Notes: a model not told the origin generated them from the letters alone. Shown: positions 18,522-28,086, counted from the stretch's first letter. The stretch is 64,000 bases of DNA from JAAYUD01 sp963676865 (GCA_963676865.2 CAXXSS010000001.1:1736001-1800000), one strand, 5' to 3'. Numbers and translations: made by a program.

Positions 18522-19709
18522 ATGAAGAAATATACATTACTATTTGTTTTGCTTCTCTGTTGTTTGGCAGGTTGCAAAAAAGGACCTGAATTTGGTGATG
18601 CTATTTATATGACCGGAACATTAAACTCACCTACTGTTCGCTTCTTGGTAGATGGTCAGTCGAGTATGGGACTTACCGTTAGCTCTACAACAAAGGCTGA
18701 TGCTGATGTAAAAATCACGATGAAAAAGGCACCGGAACTTCTTGCCGCATTCAATGCTTCAACAGGTAGAAATTGTCAGTTGCCACCAGATGATAGTTAT
18801 ACCATAAATGGTTTGGATGCTGTTATAAAAACAGGGCAGTCACAGTCTTCGCAAATAAAGCTAGATGCTTATTCAACCCAGTTGAAAGAAGGTGTTTCTT
18901 ATTGTCTTCCTATCACCATTTCATCTGTAGAAGGTGGTGATTTGAAGGTGCTTGAAACTTCTCGTACTGCTTATGTGTTGTTTACTAAAGTAGTTACGGT
19001 TCAAGCTGCATATTTGGCAAGTCAAGGATGTTTCGATATTCCGTCGTTTGGTGGAGAGAATAGTCCCGTGAAAGCCCTTGGGCAAATGACTCTGGAAATG
19101 AAGGTGCTTCCTGTCTCTTTCAGAAACAGCATTAGTTCATTGTGTGGTTGTGAAGAAAACTTCCTCTTCCGCTTTGGTGATGGAGCAGGTAATCCGAGCA
19201 ATAAACTTCAGTTGGCAAAAGGCTCTATTGGAGCAGCTTCTCATCCGGATAAGAAAGATCACTATGAAGCTTGGGCATCTAAATTATTTGATACCGGTCA
19301 TTGGTTGCATTTTGCAGCTGTTTACGACGGACGCTATCTTCGCGTTTATGTTGATGGAGTGCAGATTCAATTTGTTGAAACAAAAAATGGAGGTACTATA
19401 AACTTGAGTATGGCTTACGATGGTCACTCTTGGGGAGATACATTCTCTATTGGGCGTTCAGCAGGTCACTCTCGTTTCTTTGATGGTTATGTTAGCGAAT
19501 GCCGTGTATGGAATGTCGCTCGTACCCCAGCTCAATTAGAGGACGGTGTTTGCTATGTAGATCCTACGAGTAAAGGTCTGGTCGCTTATTGGCGTTTTGA
19601 TGGTGAATCACAAACAGATGGCTCTATACTTGATATGACAGGGCATGGATATAATGCTGTACCTTATGGAACGGTGAAATATGTGCAAAACCAGAAATGT
19701 CCGTTCTAA
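18522..19709 (+). CDS. DUF1735-type plus LamG-like surface lipoprotein
   Basis: 395 aa. Lipoprotein signal ending CLAGC. The N-terminal about 150 residues resemble a DUF1735 (BT_3987-like) beta-sandwich. The second half is a concanavalin/laminin-G-like fold (FLFRFGDG, HWLHFAAVYDGRYLRVYVDGVQI, GYVSECRVWNVARTPAQLE). It probably binds the glycan that the neighbouring GH18 cuts. No catalytic motif was recognised. 106 nt separate it from GH18, with a weak 7-bp hairpin (18453-18480) between them. Confidence 0.8.
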   Translation: MKKYTLLFVLLLCCLAGCKKGPEFGDAIYMTGTLNSPTVRFLVDGQSSMGLTVSSTTKADADVKITMKKAPELLAAFNASTGRNCQLPPDDSYTINGLDAVIKTGQSQSSQIKLDAYSTQLKEGVSYCLPITISSVEGGDLKVLETSRTAYVLFTKVVTVQAAYLASQGCFDIPSFGGENSPVKALGQMTLEMKVLPVSFRNSISSLCGCEENFLFRFGDGAGNPSNKLQLAKGSIGAASHPDKKDHYEAWASKLFDTGHWLHFAAVYDGRYLRVYVDGVQIQFVETKNGGTINLSMAYDGHSWGDTFSIGRSAGHSRFFDGYVSECRVWNVARTPAQLEDGVCYVDPTSKGLVAYWRFDGESQTDGSILDMTGHGYNAVPYGTVKYVQNQKCPF

Positions 19710-19742
19710 ATTCAAAGTATAATTATTAAAAGTTTGAATACA

Positions 19743-20762
19743 ATGAAAATAAAGAATATATTAATGCTTTTTGGCGGAATGCTGGCGGCGGCGACATTGT
19801 TCACCTCTTGTAGCGAAGAAAAAGTATATGACGTTGATGGTATTAACTATGAGCGTGTTTACATGCAAAATCCGAATACTACAACATTGGGAAGTGTTCT
19901 GAAAACTCCGGTTGGTTATATTTCTGGATTTAGTGGAAAGGTTGCTGTGCGGACAAGTGGACCAATGAGTACTGCGACGAATGTAACGGTGGCAGTTGAT
20001 AAATCGTTGGTTGATTCTTATAATTCAACAAATAAAACTAAATATGAAGCAATTCCGGAAGGGGTTGTTTCTCTAGAGAAATCAAATCTTACTATAGCTG
20101 CAGGAAAAGTCGTTTCAGATACTGTTAATTTTGCTGTATCAGAAGCAGGATATAGTAAGTTAAAAGCAGATGTAAGCTATTTGATACCAATTACGATTCA
20201 ACAATCAGCTGGCTCTGATGCACATTTGGCAAAGGAAGCAAAATTTCGTAGTAATTTCTTTGTGCTGAAGTACACGGAAACTAACTCTCTGATTCGTGTC
20301 GAAGGCAGTGCTTCGGATATCATTGGTACTCCTTCTACAGATGATGCTGGACTAACTTGGAAATGTATTGCTGCCGAAGATTTGGATCCAAGCAAATTTA
20401 GTGACCTCTTTACAGGTGGGAACTGGTCTTTGCTCAATGGCAAAGAAGTGCTTACTGCATCTTTTACTGTTGACTTGGGGGCATCTCATAAAATAGCAGG
20501 TTTTAGTCTAGACAGTTATTTAATCAAAGTGATGGATATTCAACTCAGCTCAGATAATAATAAATGGACAGATATTGGTGATACGGAGAATGCTGCTGCC
20601 ATTCGTGACAATAATTGGATTGCTTGGTATGCATTTTATGCTTCTATGCCTGGCCGTTATGTGAAGATTAACATGACACTTGATCCTGATTTTTGGGGTT
20701 GGCCGTATGCACAATGGGGCTATTGTTCTATTAGTAGTTTCAAATTACTGCTGGATGATTAA
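19743..20762 (+). CDS. DUF1735-type plus discoidin-like surface lipoprotein
   Basis: 339 aa from the ATG at 19743. Lipoprotein signal ending LFTSC. The first half resembles a DUF1735 domain (VAVDKSLVDSYNSTNKTKYE, then SYLIPITI). The second half resembles a galactose-binding/F5-8 type C fold (SFTVDLGASHKIAGFSLDSY, PGRYVKINMTLD). Likely a surface glycan-binding protein and last gene of the PUL transcript, since a terminator follows at 20836. Confidence 0.8.
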   Translation: MKIKNILMLFGGMLAAATLFTSCSEEKVYDVDGINYERVYMQNPNTTTLGSVLKTPVGYISGFSGKVAVRTSGPMSTATNVTVAVDKSLVDSYNSTNKTKYEAIPEGVVSLEKSNLTIAAGKVVSDTVNFAVSEAGYSKLKADVSYLIPITIQQSAGSDAHLAKEAKFRSNFFVLKYTETNSLIRVEGSASDIIGTPSTDDAGLTWKCIAAEDLDPSKFSDLFTGGNWSLLNGKEVLTASFTVDLGASHKIAGFSLDSYLIKVMDIQLSSDNNKWTDIGDTENAAAIRDNNWIAWYAFYASMPGRYVKINMTLDPDFWGWPYAQWGYCSISSFKLLLDD

Positions 20763-20835
20763 CTTAGTAAATGGCTATTTATACGATGTGAAATAGTCGA
20801 TTGTTTTTATTTAAAGTTTATAAAGATCATGTTTG

Positions 20836-20872
20836 CGTGCAGCGATAAGAATATTTATCGTTGCACGTTTTT
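20836..20872 (+). terminator. Rho-independent terminator of the PUL operon
   Basis: CGTGCAGCGATAA (20836-20848) pairs with TTATCGTTGCACG (20855-20867), with one G-U pair and a 6-nt loop, followed by a T run. It lies 74 nt after the last lipoprotein gene. Confidence 0.8.
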
Positions 20873-20879
20873 AATTTAA

Positions 20880-21240
20880 TAAGTAGGGGTTAATAATATT
20901 GAGTTCTGCCGTTTTTTATTGTTCCAAAAGTTTCTGTCATATTATCTTGTTGACTATGAGTAATATATACAGGTGTGGCCTGTTTTTGGGACCTAGATAA
21001 GGTATTATCTTGCTTATTGTTAGCGTGTTATGAAACGTGGGTTGCCCACTTCGTATATCAATCGAGTAAATCATTACCCGGTATCTATCGTGCGTGCATC
21101 GTATAGAAACTCCTTTGCTTACCGCCCGTGCATGGAAGTGGTCCGGCTCTTCTTTACTGTGAGAAGATGCTTTGCACACATCTTATAGAATAGTGGTTGT
21201 CTTGTTTAAGGCATTTTTACTGATTCATTAACGTTTTGTC
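20880..21240. other. Non-coding stretch between PUL and palindrome array
   Basis: No convincing gene, tRNA or known RNA was found here. An 80-codon minus-strand open frame (20937-21179) has no recognisable features. Only the terminator upstream and the array downstream stand out. Confidence 0.5.
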
Positions 21241-21324
21241 GTTCCACATATGTGATTCGATCAACTCACATATATGGAACGATCGAATCACATATATGAG
21301 TTGATCGAATCACATATGTGGAAT
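21241..21324. repeat. Array of four 18-bp near-palindromes at 22-bp pitch
   Basis: The units are 21241-21258, 21263-21280, 21285-21302 and 21307-21324. Each has a 10-bp core (CACATATGTG in units 1 and 4, CACATATATG in 2 and 3) with 4-bp flanks. They are separated by the same 4-bp spacer GATC. Unit 1 reversed equals unit 4 except for one base, so the whole array is also a large inverted repeat. The exact pitch suggests binding sites on one face of the helix. The architecture matches 36410-36493, which has different core bases. Confidence 0.85.
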
Positions 21325-21596
21325 GATAAAACCTTAGTATAGAGAGATGAAATCTTTCTGATATGAACCAACTTTCATTCGTATATCTCATATATTTCAC
21401 CCTTTTGAAAAGGTGTGATGGGATGTTTAAAAGCCTTTTGGTAGGGCATTGTGGCTTTAGTTATAACACCATGGCAGACACGTACGAATTGAAGAGCGGG
21501 CAAATAGTAACAGGATTCTGTTGATATAGACCGCCGCGTTCGCAACAATAGGCCTGAGTTCTTATCCCGAACTCAAATAATATTTGATATTTTGTA

Positions 21597-21627
21597 TTGC
21601 TTATTGACTGACAAATAATTACCTTTG
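21597..21627 (+). promoter_or_regulatory. Promoter of the ECF sigma gene
   Basis: TTG at 21597-21599, a 20-nt spacer and TACCTTTG at 21620-21627 match the Bacteroides -33/-7 pattern. The predicted start of transcription lies about 15 nt before the ATG at 21650. Confidence 0.65.
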
Positions 21628-21649
21628 TCCCGCTGTATGAAAGAATAAA

Positions 21650-22210
21650 ATGAATATCGAAGCTCAATTAGACCTTAAAGCAAACTACGAAAAGCTGTTC
21701 GGGCAATATTATGGTCCGTTTTGTCTTTACGCTCACCGCTTCATTGACGATGAAGATGTGTGTAAGGATATAGTATCCGATGTTTTTGCTATGTTGTGGG
21801 ATAAGAAAGATGATTTTATTCTTCGTTCTGAAACAGTACTGGCTTATATAAAGATGTGCGTGCATAATAGTTGCTTGAATTATTTGAAACATATTGATTA
21901 TGAACGCGATTATGAAGAGCACTTTTTAAAGTCGACTCCTATTTACAATGAAAAGTCTGATAGTGTTTATTCGCTTGACGAGATGTATGAGATGCTGTAT
22001 GAGACATTGGACAAGCTTCCGTCCAATTATCGTAGCGTATTTATGAAAAGCTTTTTTGAAGGAAAGAGTCGGACTGAAATATCTCAAGAGCTCGATATTA
22101 GTATCAAATCTGTGAATCGATACAAGCAAAGAGCTATTGAATTATTGAAAAAGGAACTGAATGATAATTTGGCTATTGTCTCATTCCTTACTATATTGTA
22201 TATTCACTGA
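21650..22210 (+). CDS. ECF-type RNA polymerase sigma factor
   Basis: 186 aa. Region 2 (about 25-95) has DEDVCKDIVSDVFAMLW. Region 4 (about 120-175) has LPSNYRSVFMKSFFEGKSRTEISQELDIS with the helix-turn-helix. It is of the Bacteroidetes type that pairs with FecR regulators of PULs. It is the only sigma gene near the FecR/SusC locus, though it lies at the far end, about 9.4 kb from FecR; pairing is inferred. It has its own promoter. It converges with the MutS-like gene, 20 nt away. Confidence 0.92.
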   Translation: MNIEAQLDLKANYEKLFGQYYGPFCLYAHRFIDDEDVCKDIVSDVFAMLWDKKDDFILRSETVLAYIKMCVHNSCLNYLKHIDYERDYEEHFLKSTPIYNEKSDSVYSLDEMYEMLYETLDKLPSNYRSVFMKSFFEGKSRTEISQELDISIKSVNRYKQRAIELLKKELNDNLAIVSFLTILYIH

Positions 22211-22230
22211 TCTAGTAGGTATCGAAAGAA

Positions 22231-24036
22231 TTAGTCGATATCAATTCCCATCTTTTTCATCAGGAAACAGGCATTCATGTTTTGTGCTACTCCATCGCGC
22301 AATTTATAAGAGAAAGTTAATTCTTCCTGAACAATGTCGGCCTCAAAACATTGAGTTGATATATATTGCGGGAAATAGTTGTTCAGAGTTGCCAACTGTA
22401 GATCGTGAGTGGCAATAAGGCCGGTAGCACCACTAATTACCAACTGTTTAATAAAAGAGTATGAACCTTTCTGTTTATCTAAAGAATTGGTGCCTCTTAA
22501 TATTTCATCCAGAATAATAAAAAGTTTCTCCCCGCTATTGAGTTTGTCAATAACCATTTTAAGACGTTTTAGCTCTGCGAAGAAATAAGATTCGTTATCG
22601 GTGAGCGAGTCGGACGTGCGCAAACTTGTTACCAGATGAGCGGGATAGATGGTCATTCGGAGAGCATCGACCGGCATACCGATACAAGCCAGAAGATGAT
22701 TTATCGCCACGGTGCGAAGATAAGTGCTTTTTCCCGCCATATTCGCTCCTGTAATGATTTTAAAGCTGGGCGCTCCTTCCATCTCAATATCATTTGGCAC
22801 GCATGTGCTACGATTCATTAAGGGGTGCTTCAGCGCTTCGGCTTTATATTGTGGGGTGTCGGATATTTCAGGGTAATTGAATGAAGGGTTATTATAGGCA
22901 TAAGTGGATAGGGAACAAAAAGAATCCATTTTGGCAATAATCTCTAGCCATTTTGGTAGATAAATACTATAATGATCTTTCCATTGTTCTATTTTTATAA
23001 TGCGGTGAAGTTCCCAGAAGAAAAGTCCGTTAAGTATGGCTGTAACGAAAATGTTGTTTCGTTGATCGAGCGCACTGATTAGGCTATTTAATTGTTTGAC
23101 AACATCCGAAGCTTTTAGCCCATTGCAATAAAGTTGTTGCTGGATTTTTATAAGTTCGTCGCTTTCAAAAGACTCTTGTTCAATATAAGAAATGAGACTA
23201 ACATAAGTTTTGAGTATTTGCAACTGTTTGCTTGATGTCTCTTGCTCCTTGGTTATATATTTACCTAGTATGATACTACAAAGCAAGAAGAAGACAGCAA
23301 AGAAAATCGGTACTGAGAGTGGCACTACATTTATGATATACAAAAATATAAATAGCGCATTGACGGCAGGAACCAGCCATTTGATATAAGAATAGTAACT
23401 GCGGCTGCTGAAGTAGTTGGTGGATTCGCTCCACTGTTTGAGCTTTTCGTCATCATTATCAGAGTTGTTGCCGTTTAGCAATCCGGAAATGCGGTATCGT
23501 TGTCGGAAGTCTACTTTCTCCGTTAATTCTTCAATGGCTTGTTGTCTTGCCAATATATCACTTTTTGTATCTAACGGTTTGGTGAAATAACTTGCGAGTA
23601 AGCGCCTGCCAAGCGAGGTGACTGTTCGATTTGTGTATTGGAATAGAGATTTGTTTCCAAAGACGTCGATGTCGAAAGAGAAAGGGTGAGAGGGATCTAT
23701 AAGGTCTGCGCCTGCATCAAAACTGGAAACATCGTAATTTATCGCTTTCAACTCTTGTTCATTCACTAACTTTGCTTTTTCTAAATAGGCTTTGTGATGA
23801 AACATCCGACTATGTATCTTGACAAGTAGCAGATACAGTGTGATAAAAACAATAAAGATAACACCTGCTTCTATCCATTTGTGACGAAAGTAAATAACTC
23901 CCATCGTACCGATGATGAATAGAAGCAGGCGTAATGTACCTATTTTATATATTCTGTTGGTTTCAACAGATATGTCGTGTTTGATTTTCTCTATCTGAGA
24001 CCGATAATAATCTATTCTGTCTTGTAATTTATCCAT
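22231..24036 (-). CDS. MutS-like ATPase with membrane segments
   Basis: 601 aa. The C-terminal third is a MutS-family ABC ATPase: Walker A GANMAGKST (about residues 437-445), then FIILDEILRGTNS (Walker B) and ATHDLQLA. The N-terminal part lacks the mismatch-recognition domain and instead has hydrophobic pairs near 30-75 and 215-260. It is therefore a membrane-attached MutS homologue common in Bacteroidetes, not canonical mismatch repair. Role unknown. A -7-like box (TACTTTTG on the minus strand, 24043-24050) lies just upstream of the start. Confidence 0.85.
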   Translation of the reverse strand: MDKLQDRIDYYRSQIEKIKHDISVETNRIYKIGTLRLLLFIIGTMGVIYFRHKWIEAGVIFIVFITLYLLLVKIHSRMFHHKAYLEKAKLVNEQELKAINYDVSSFDAGADLIDPSHPFSFDIDVFGNKSLFQYTNRTVTSLGRRLLASYFTKPLDTKSDILARQQAIEELTEKVDFRQRYRISGLLNGNNSDNDDEKLKQWSESTNYFSSRSYYSYIKWLVPAVNALFIFLYIINVVPLSVPIFFAVFFLLCSIILGKYITKEQETSSKQLQILKTYVSLISYIEQESFESDELIKIQQQLYCNGLKASDVVKQLNSLISALDQRNNIFVTAILNGLFFWELHRIIKIEQWKDHYSIYLPKWLEIIAKMDSFCSLSTYAYNNPSFNYPEISDTPQYKAEALKHPLMNRSTCVPNDIEMEGAPSFKIITGANMAGKSTYLRTVAINHLLACIGMPVDALRMTIYPAHLVTSLRTSDSLTDNESYFFAELKRLKMVIDKLNSGEKLFIILDEILRGTNSLDKQKGSYSFIKQLVISGATGLIATHDLQLATLNNYFPQYISTQCFEADIVQEELTFSYKLRDGVAQNMNACFLMKKMGIDID

Positions 24037-24111
24037 CGGCTACAAAAGTAGTCAATTCATTGATAAAAAGATACTAACTTTTAAGAATTTCTTATAATGC
24101 CTCATGCTGGG

Positions 24112-25011
24112 CTACCAATGCCATATAATACCAAAAGAAGACGGATACATCTTGGGACCTTTGTTGCTGTCAAACAACTTCGTCATGCCACAACGTCCAT
24201 AGAAACCTATATTGCCATAGCGAGCTTCTGCTACTGCATTTAGTCCAATGGGGCTAACGTTTAAGTCGGAATCAATAGTCTCGTCTCTCCCATCTACTTT
24301 AGCTTTTGATCTGATACCATAGCGCCATTCCGGTTCAAGTCCTGCCGATATATAAAGATCCCGCCCTATCCGAGTTTTCCAATTGAGCATAATGGGTAGG
24401 CGAAGAAAATTGTAACGCAAGCGACTGACAGAATAGACATTGCTAGCTGTACCTCCCGGTTTGATGTCAGTTATATTATTATCCATGCGGAATGCATAAT
24501 TGCCTTGCAGACGGAAAGAGCGGTATCCCCAATCCAGCCCTGTAGTAAAGGACCAATGCCCTTCGTTATCTAATTGATAATGGCTTTTGGTAATGCCGAT
24601 ACCTATTTCCCAAGATCTTGATGTTTTCAAATCTGCGGCATCACTGCCTGCAAATCCAAAATCATTATTCAATTGGCTATATCCCATATAGATTCCTGTG
24701 AGGAATCCGACATAATGTCTTTTGTGGTATGTCTTTTTTTGGAATGGCATTGAAAATTCAAATCTTCTTTCTGTTGTTTGTTCGTCATTGAACGTCGCTT
24801 CATAAATCATATCATCTTTAATGGTGTCACCCCGTTGTGTCTTGCCATAAACTTTGATATTCAGTTTCTTTTCCGCTTCGCGGATAACGTACTTTCTGCC
24901 TTTGATAACAACTGTCGTATCGCCCGGCAGTGAATTCTCATTGTCGTTGTTCTGAGCAATGCCAATAATAGGCAGCAATGCTAATGATAAAATAATGAGT
25001 TGCTTTTTCAT
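24112..25011 (-). CDS. Outer-membrane beta-barrel protein of sigma module
   Basis: 299 aa with signal peptide (residues 1-19, IGIAQ). After a charged, low-complexity stretch of about 90 residues, the remainder is a series of amphipathic strands (HYVGFLTGIYMGYSQL, SWEIGIGITKSHYQL, GLDWGYRSFRLQGNYAFRM) ending in aromatic FGIIWHW. This is typical of PorT/OmpA-barrel-like outer-membrane proteins of Bacteroidetes. It is the last gene of a four-gene minus-strand operon starting with an ECF sigma factor, so it is likely a target of that sigma factor. Function unknown. Confidence 0.75.
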   Translation of the reverse strand: MKKQLIILSLALLPIIGIAQNNDNENSLPGDTTVVIKGRKYVIREAEKKLNIKVYGKTQRGDTIKDDMIYEATFNDEQTTERRFEFSMPFQKKTYHKRHYVGFLTGIYMGYSQLNNDFGFAGSDAADLKTSRSWEIGIGITKSHYQLDNEGHWSFTTGLDWGYRSFRLQGNYAFRMDNNITDIKPGGTASNVYSVSRLRYNFLRLPIMLNWKTRIGRDLYISAGLEPEWRYGIRSKAKVDGRDETIDSDLNVSPIGLNAVAEARYGNIGFYGRCGMTKLFDSNKGPKMYPSSFGIIWHW

Positions 25012-25034
25012 ATTGTTTTTTGTTTTATATTACT

Positions 25035-25490
25035 TTACTTTTTAGAGAATAACATGGATACTAACTCAGCTGAATTGAGCGTACCTTCGATATAAATTAA
25101 TGTAGCCCGCTTTCTTTTATCGTCTGTTTTGAATAAGATAAATCGGTTAATACCTTTCTTTACTTGTGGCAGTTGGTAATATCCGGACTTCAAATTGCCG
25201 TCGAACATACTTTCTTTAATTTTCTTTGCCCGATGTTTGTCTTGGTCAACACAGGCGATAATCCATGTCCAACTGTAAGGTCCTGAAGCATCGGGTCGAA
25301 ATGACAGGCTTTTGTATAGAGTAATATCGTAAGCCTTTAGTACGTCGGCCGAGAGTTGTACCATCGTAGAGCCATGCCGTTTGCCGTAGTGCTCGAAGAT
25401 GTCACCAATATATAGTCCTTCTTGAGCCGACATACTTATTGTCACCATTAATAGTAGGGTGCTTAAAATATATCTCATTTTTTGTTTCAT
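25035..25490 (-). CDS. Small secreted protein of sigma module
   Basis: 151 aa with a signal peptide ending SMSAQ. No known catalytic motif. The mature part is mixed alpha/beta, and I do not recognise a named family with certainty. It overlaps the anti-sigma-like gene by 4 nt and precedes the beta-barrel gene, so it probably belongs to the same regulon. The module at 44037-45832 also ends with a secreted protein, but the two do not look alike. Confidence 0.7.
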   Translation of the reverse strand: MKQKMRYILSTLLLMVTISMSAQEGLYIGDIFEHYGKRHGSTMVQLSADVLKAYDITLYKSLSFRPDASGPYSWTWIIACVDQDKHRAKKIKESMFDGNLKSGYYQLPQVKKGINRFILFKTDDKRKRATLIYIEGTLNSAELVSMLFSKK

Positions 25491-25924
25491 TGTACTGTCT
25501 CCTTCATGTCTTGTGGAATCAAATCATCAGCAATATCTTCTTGAGAAAAACTTACTTCGGCTAATGCCTTTCTTGCCTGTTCTTTGGCTAAGCGTACATC
25601 CGTTGATTTTTCTCCATTAATAATAACATAATCTTTGCTTTGGTGTGAATAACCGTTGTATCCGGCTATACTTAAAAATAAGAATATGGACGCGGCAATA
25701 GCACTCCAAGTATATCGAAAGTATAGCCTACGTGCCGAATGAGGTTGTTTCTCTGTCATCGCTTCTTTGTCAAAATAGGTAAAAAGCGGCTTGTAAGCGG
25801 CCATATCTTCGGGAAGGTGTTTAGCCGTAGCAAAGAATCGCCGTAGTTCAAGCTCTTCTGTATGCGAAGTTTCTCCTTCAAGATACTTGTCCAACAATAC
25901 TTTGATGTTCTTTACTCTTTTCAT
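25487..25924 (-). CDS. Putative anti-sigma membrane protein, module 1
   Basis: 145 aa. Cytoplasmic N-terminal segment with YLEGETSHTEELELRRFF and YKPLF. One transmembrane helix at about residues 79-96. Short periplasmic tail with YVIINGEKSTDV. The same motifs in the same order occur in the protein at 44535, which also follows an ECF sigma gene. The start overlaps the sigma stop by 4 nt. No zinc-binding anti-sigma motif is present, so this is probably a Bacteroidetes-specific membrane anti-sigma type; that role is inferred from position. Confidence 0.7.
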   Translation of the reverse strand: MKRVKNIKVLLDKYLEGETSHTEELELRRFFATAKHLPEDMAAYKPLFTYFDKEAMTEKQPHSARRLYFRYTWSAIAASIFLFLSIAGYNGYSHQSKDYVIINGEKSTDVRLAKEQARKALAEVSFSQEDIADDLIPQDMKETVQ

Positions 25925-26433
25925 ATATTATTTCTTTTCTTTATTGTCATCAGATAAATAGTCTTCACTTTCTTTCGCGCCCTTGAGAGGTTACTTCGTA
26001 CGGTTTCGACATTGCTGCCTGTTATCTCAGCGATCTCCTCATTCTCGTAACCTTCAATATCTTTCATTCGGATGGTGTTGCGTTGCAGTTCCGGTAATGT
26101 TTCGATGATATGCCGAATAATTTCTACCTCATCCTTTAGTTCACATAGATACTCTACCGAATTTCCTGTATCTGCCAGTTGTAAAGAGTCAGTGCTCATG
26201 GCTCCTGTCTTCTTTACTCTTTCCATATCGATACAAGTATGATGAGTCATCGTCATGACAAATGCTTCAACATTGCGGCAGTCGTCGAGTTGCTGCCGTT
26301 TGTCCCAAAGCTTCATCATCACTTCTTGCACTGCATCTTCCGCATCGATAGGGTCGGAGAGTATCTTTCGGGCAAGCCCGCCCATTTTACCACGCAATGG
26401 AAGAACTTCTATTTTAAATTCTTTTAGTTCCAT
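25921..26433 (-). CDS. ECF-type sigma factor, module 1
   Basis: 170 aa. Region 2 carries DAEDAVQEVMMKLWDKR. Region 4 carries LPELQRNTIRMKDIEGYENEEIAEITGSNVETVRSNLSRARKK, with a clear helix-turn-helix. It is paralogous to the sigma factor at 44037. It heads the operon sigma, anti-sigma-like, secreted protein, beta-barrel. A -7-like TATCTTTG lies on the minus strand at 26475-26482. Confidence 0.92.
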   Translation of the reverse strand: MELKEFKIEVLPLRGKMGGLARKILSDPIDAEDAVQEVMMKLWDKRQQLDDCRNVEAFVMTMTHHTCIDMERVKKTGAMSTDSLQLADTGNSVEYLCELKDEVEIIRHIIETLPELQRNTIRMKDIEGYENEEIAEITGSNVETVRSNLSRARKKVKTIYLMTIKKRNNI

Positions 26434-26595
26434 CTATACTATTAAGACGAATGAGAAACGCAAACATAACACGACAAAGATAATTTTTTTAATGAAATAT
26501 TCGATAATAGCTTATAGAATAATATATCGATGTCTTTCAGTGCCAATCACTTTGTTGGATAATGCTAGGTTGTTATCTATCATAAAAATAAATGA

Positions 26596-26632
26596 ATTTA
26601 TTTTCTATTGTCTTTAGCTTGCACTATCTTTG
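26596..26632 (+). promoter_or_regulatory. ahcY promoter block shared with the RluA-type gene
   Basis: The -7 box TATCTTTG is at 26625-26632. The 37-bp block matches 35358-35394 at 34 of 37 positions, well beyond the normal promoter consensus. The ahcY ATG at 26659 lies 27 nt downstream, which supports that start over an upstream one at 26608. Confidence 0.7.
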
Positions 26633-26658
26633 CAGTATCTTTTAATACAAATATTTAT

Positions 26659-28077
26659 ATGTCACAAGAATTATTCTCTACTCTGCCTTATAAAGTGGCA
26701 GACATTAACCTTGCCGAATTTGGACGCAAGGAAATCGATATGGCTGAAAAAGAAATGCCCGGCCTTATGGCTCTTCGCGAAAAGTATGGAGAATCGAAAC
26801 CTTTAAAAGGTGCTCGCATCATGGGCTCTTTGCACATGACCATTCAGACTGCTGTTCTCATTAAAACATTGGTGGCTCTTGGCGCCGAAGTCCGTTGGTG
26901 TTCTTGCAACATTTATTCTACTCAAGATCATGCTGCTGCGGCTATAGCCGATATGGGCGTGGCTGTTTTTGCATGGAAAGGCGAGTCGCTCGACGAGTAT
27001 TGGTGGTGCACACTGCAAGCGTTGAATTTCGCGGGAGGAAAAGGACCCGATATGATTGTTGATGATGGCGGAGATGCTACATTGATGATTCATCAAGGGT
27101 ATCATGCCGAGAAAGATGCATCTGTTCTTGACGTCGAAGTGAAAGCTGGTGATGAAATTGCCTTGAATGATATATTGAAGAAAGTGCTGTCTGCCGACAA
27201 AGATCGTTGGCATCGCGTAGCTGCAGGCATGCGTGGCGTTTCGGAAGAAACAACAACGGGTGTTCATCGTTTGTATCAGATGCAAGAACAGGGTGAGTTA
27301 TTGTTCCCTGCATTCAATGTAAACGACTCTGTTACTAAATCCAAATTCGACAATTTGTACGGATGCCGTGAGTCTCTTGCCGATGGTATCAAACGCGCAA
27401 CAGATGTGATGATTGCCGGAAAGACAGTTGTTGTTGCCGGTTACGGTGAAGTGGGCAAAGGCTGTGCACAATCTATGCGCTTTTATGGTGCTCGTGTCAT
27501 GGTGACAGAAATCGACCCGATTTGTGCGTTGCAAGCTGCGATGGAAGGATTTGAAGTAACAACAATGGAAGAAGCTTGTGCGCAAGGCAACATATTTGTG
27601 ACTACAACTGGTAATATTGACGTTATTCGTGTTGATCATATTGCTAAGATGAAAGATCAAGCGATTGTTTGCAATATAGGCCATTTTGATAATGAGATCC
27701 AGGTAGATGCCTTGAAAGCATATCCAGGAATTCGTTGTGTCAATATCAAGCCGCAAGTAGACCGCTATTATTTCCCTGACGGACATAGCATCATTTTGCT
27801 TGCCGATGGTCGTCTGGTTAATCTGGGCTGCGCAACAGGTCATCCGTCTTTTGTAATGAGCAACTCTTTTACTAATCAGACTTTAGCTCAGATAGAATTG
27901 TTCAACAAAAAATATGATATTGATGTTTATCGTTTGCCGAAATATTTGGACGAAGAAGTAGCTCGCTTACATCTTGAGAAAATTGGCGTGAAACTTTCCA
28001 AACTGACTCCGGCGCAGGCTGATTATATTGGTGTCGATGTCGACGGCCCTTACAAAGCTGAACATTACAGATATTAA
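26659..28077 (+). CDS. ahcY: Adenosylhomocysteinase
   Basis: 472 aa from the ATG at 26659 ([13 protein letters not shown]). NAD-dependent cytoplasmic enzyme that splits S-adenosylhomocysteine to adenosine and homocysteine, clearing the by-product of methylation. Signature regions are [12 protein letters not shown], the NAD-binding [14 protein letters not shown], and the C-terminal KAEHYRY needed for NAD binding. Full length. The YfhO gene follows 9 nt later, so co-transcription is likely. Confidence 0.96.
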   Translation: MSQELFSTLPYKVADINLAEFGRKEIDMAEKEMPGLMALREKYGESKPLKGARIMGSLHMTIQTAVLIKTLVALGAEVRWCSCNIYSTQDHAAAAIADMGVAVFAWKGESLDEYWWCTLQALNFAGGKGPDMIVDDGGDATLMIHQGYHAEKDASVLDVEVKAGDEIALNDILKKVLSADKDRWHRVAAGMRGVSEETTTGVHRLYQMQEQGELLFPAFNVNDSVTKSKFDNLYGCRESLADGIKRATDVMIAGKTVVVAGYGEVGKGCAQSMRFYGARVMVTEIDPICALQAAMEGFEVTTMEEACAQGNIFVTTTGNIDVIRVDHIAKMKDQAIVCNIGHFDNEIQVDALKAYPGIRCVNIKPQVDRYYFPDGHSIILLADGRLVNLGCATGHPSFVMSNSFTNQTLAQIELFNKKYDIDVYRLPKYLDEEVARLHLEKIGVKLSKLTPAQADYIGVDVDGPYKAEHYRY

Positions 28078-28086
28078 GAATTAATT

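Noticed and set aside
20937..21179. 80-codon minus-strand frame after the PUL
   Set aside because: No signal peptide, domain or neighbour support; composition looks random.
21241..21324. CRISPR array
   Set aside because: Units are palindromic and separated by only 4 bp; there are no unique spacers of CRISPR size and no cas genes.
22231..24036. Canonical mismatch repair MutS
   Set aside because: Too short, lacks the mismatch-binding domain and contains membrane segments.
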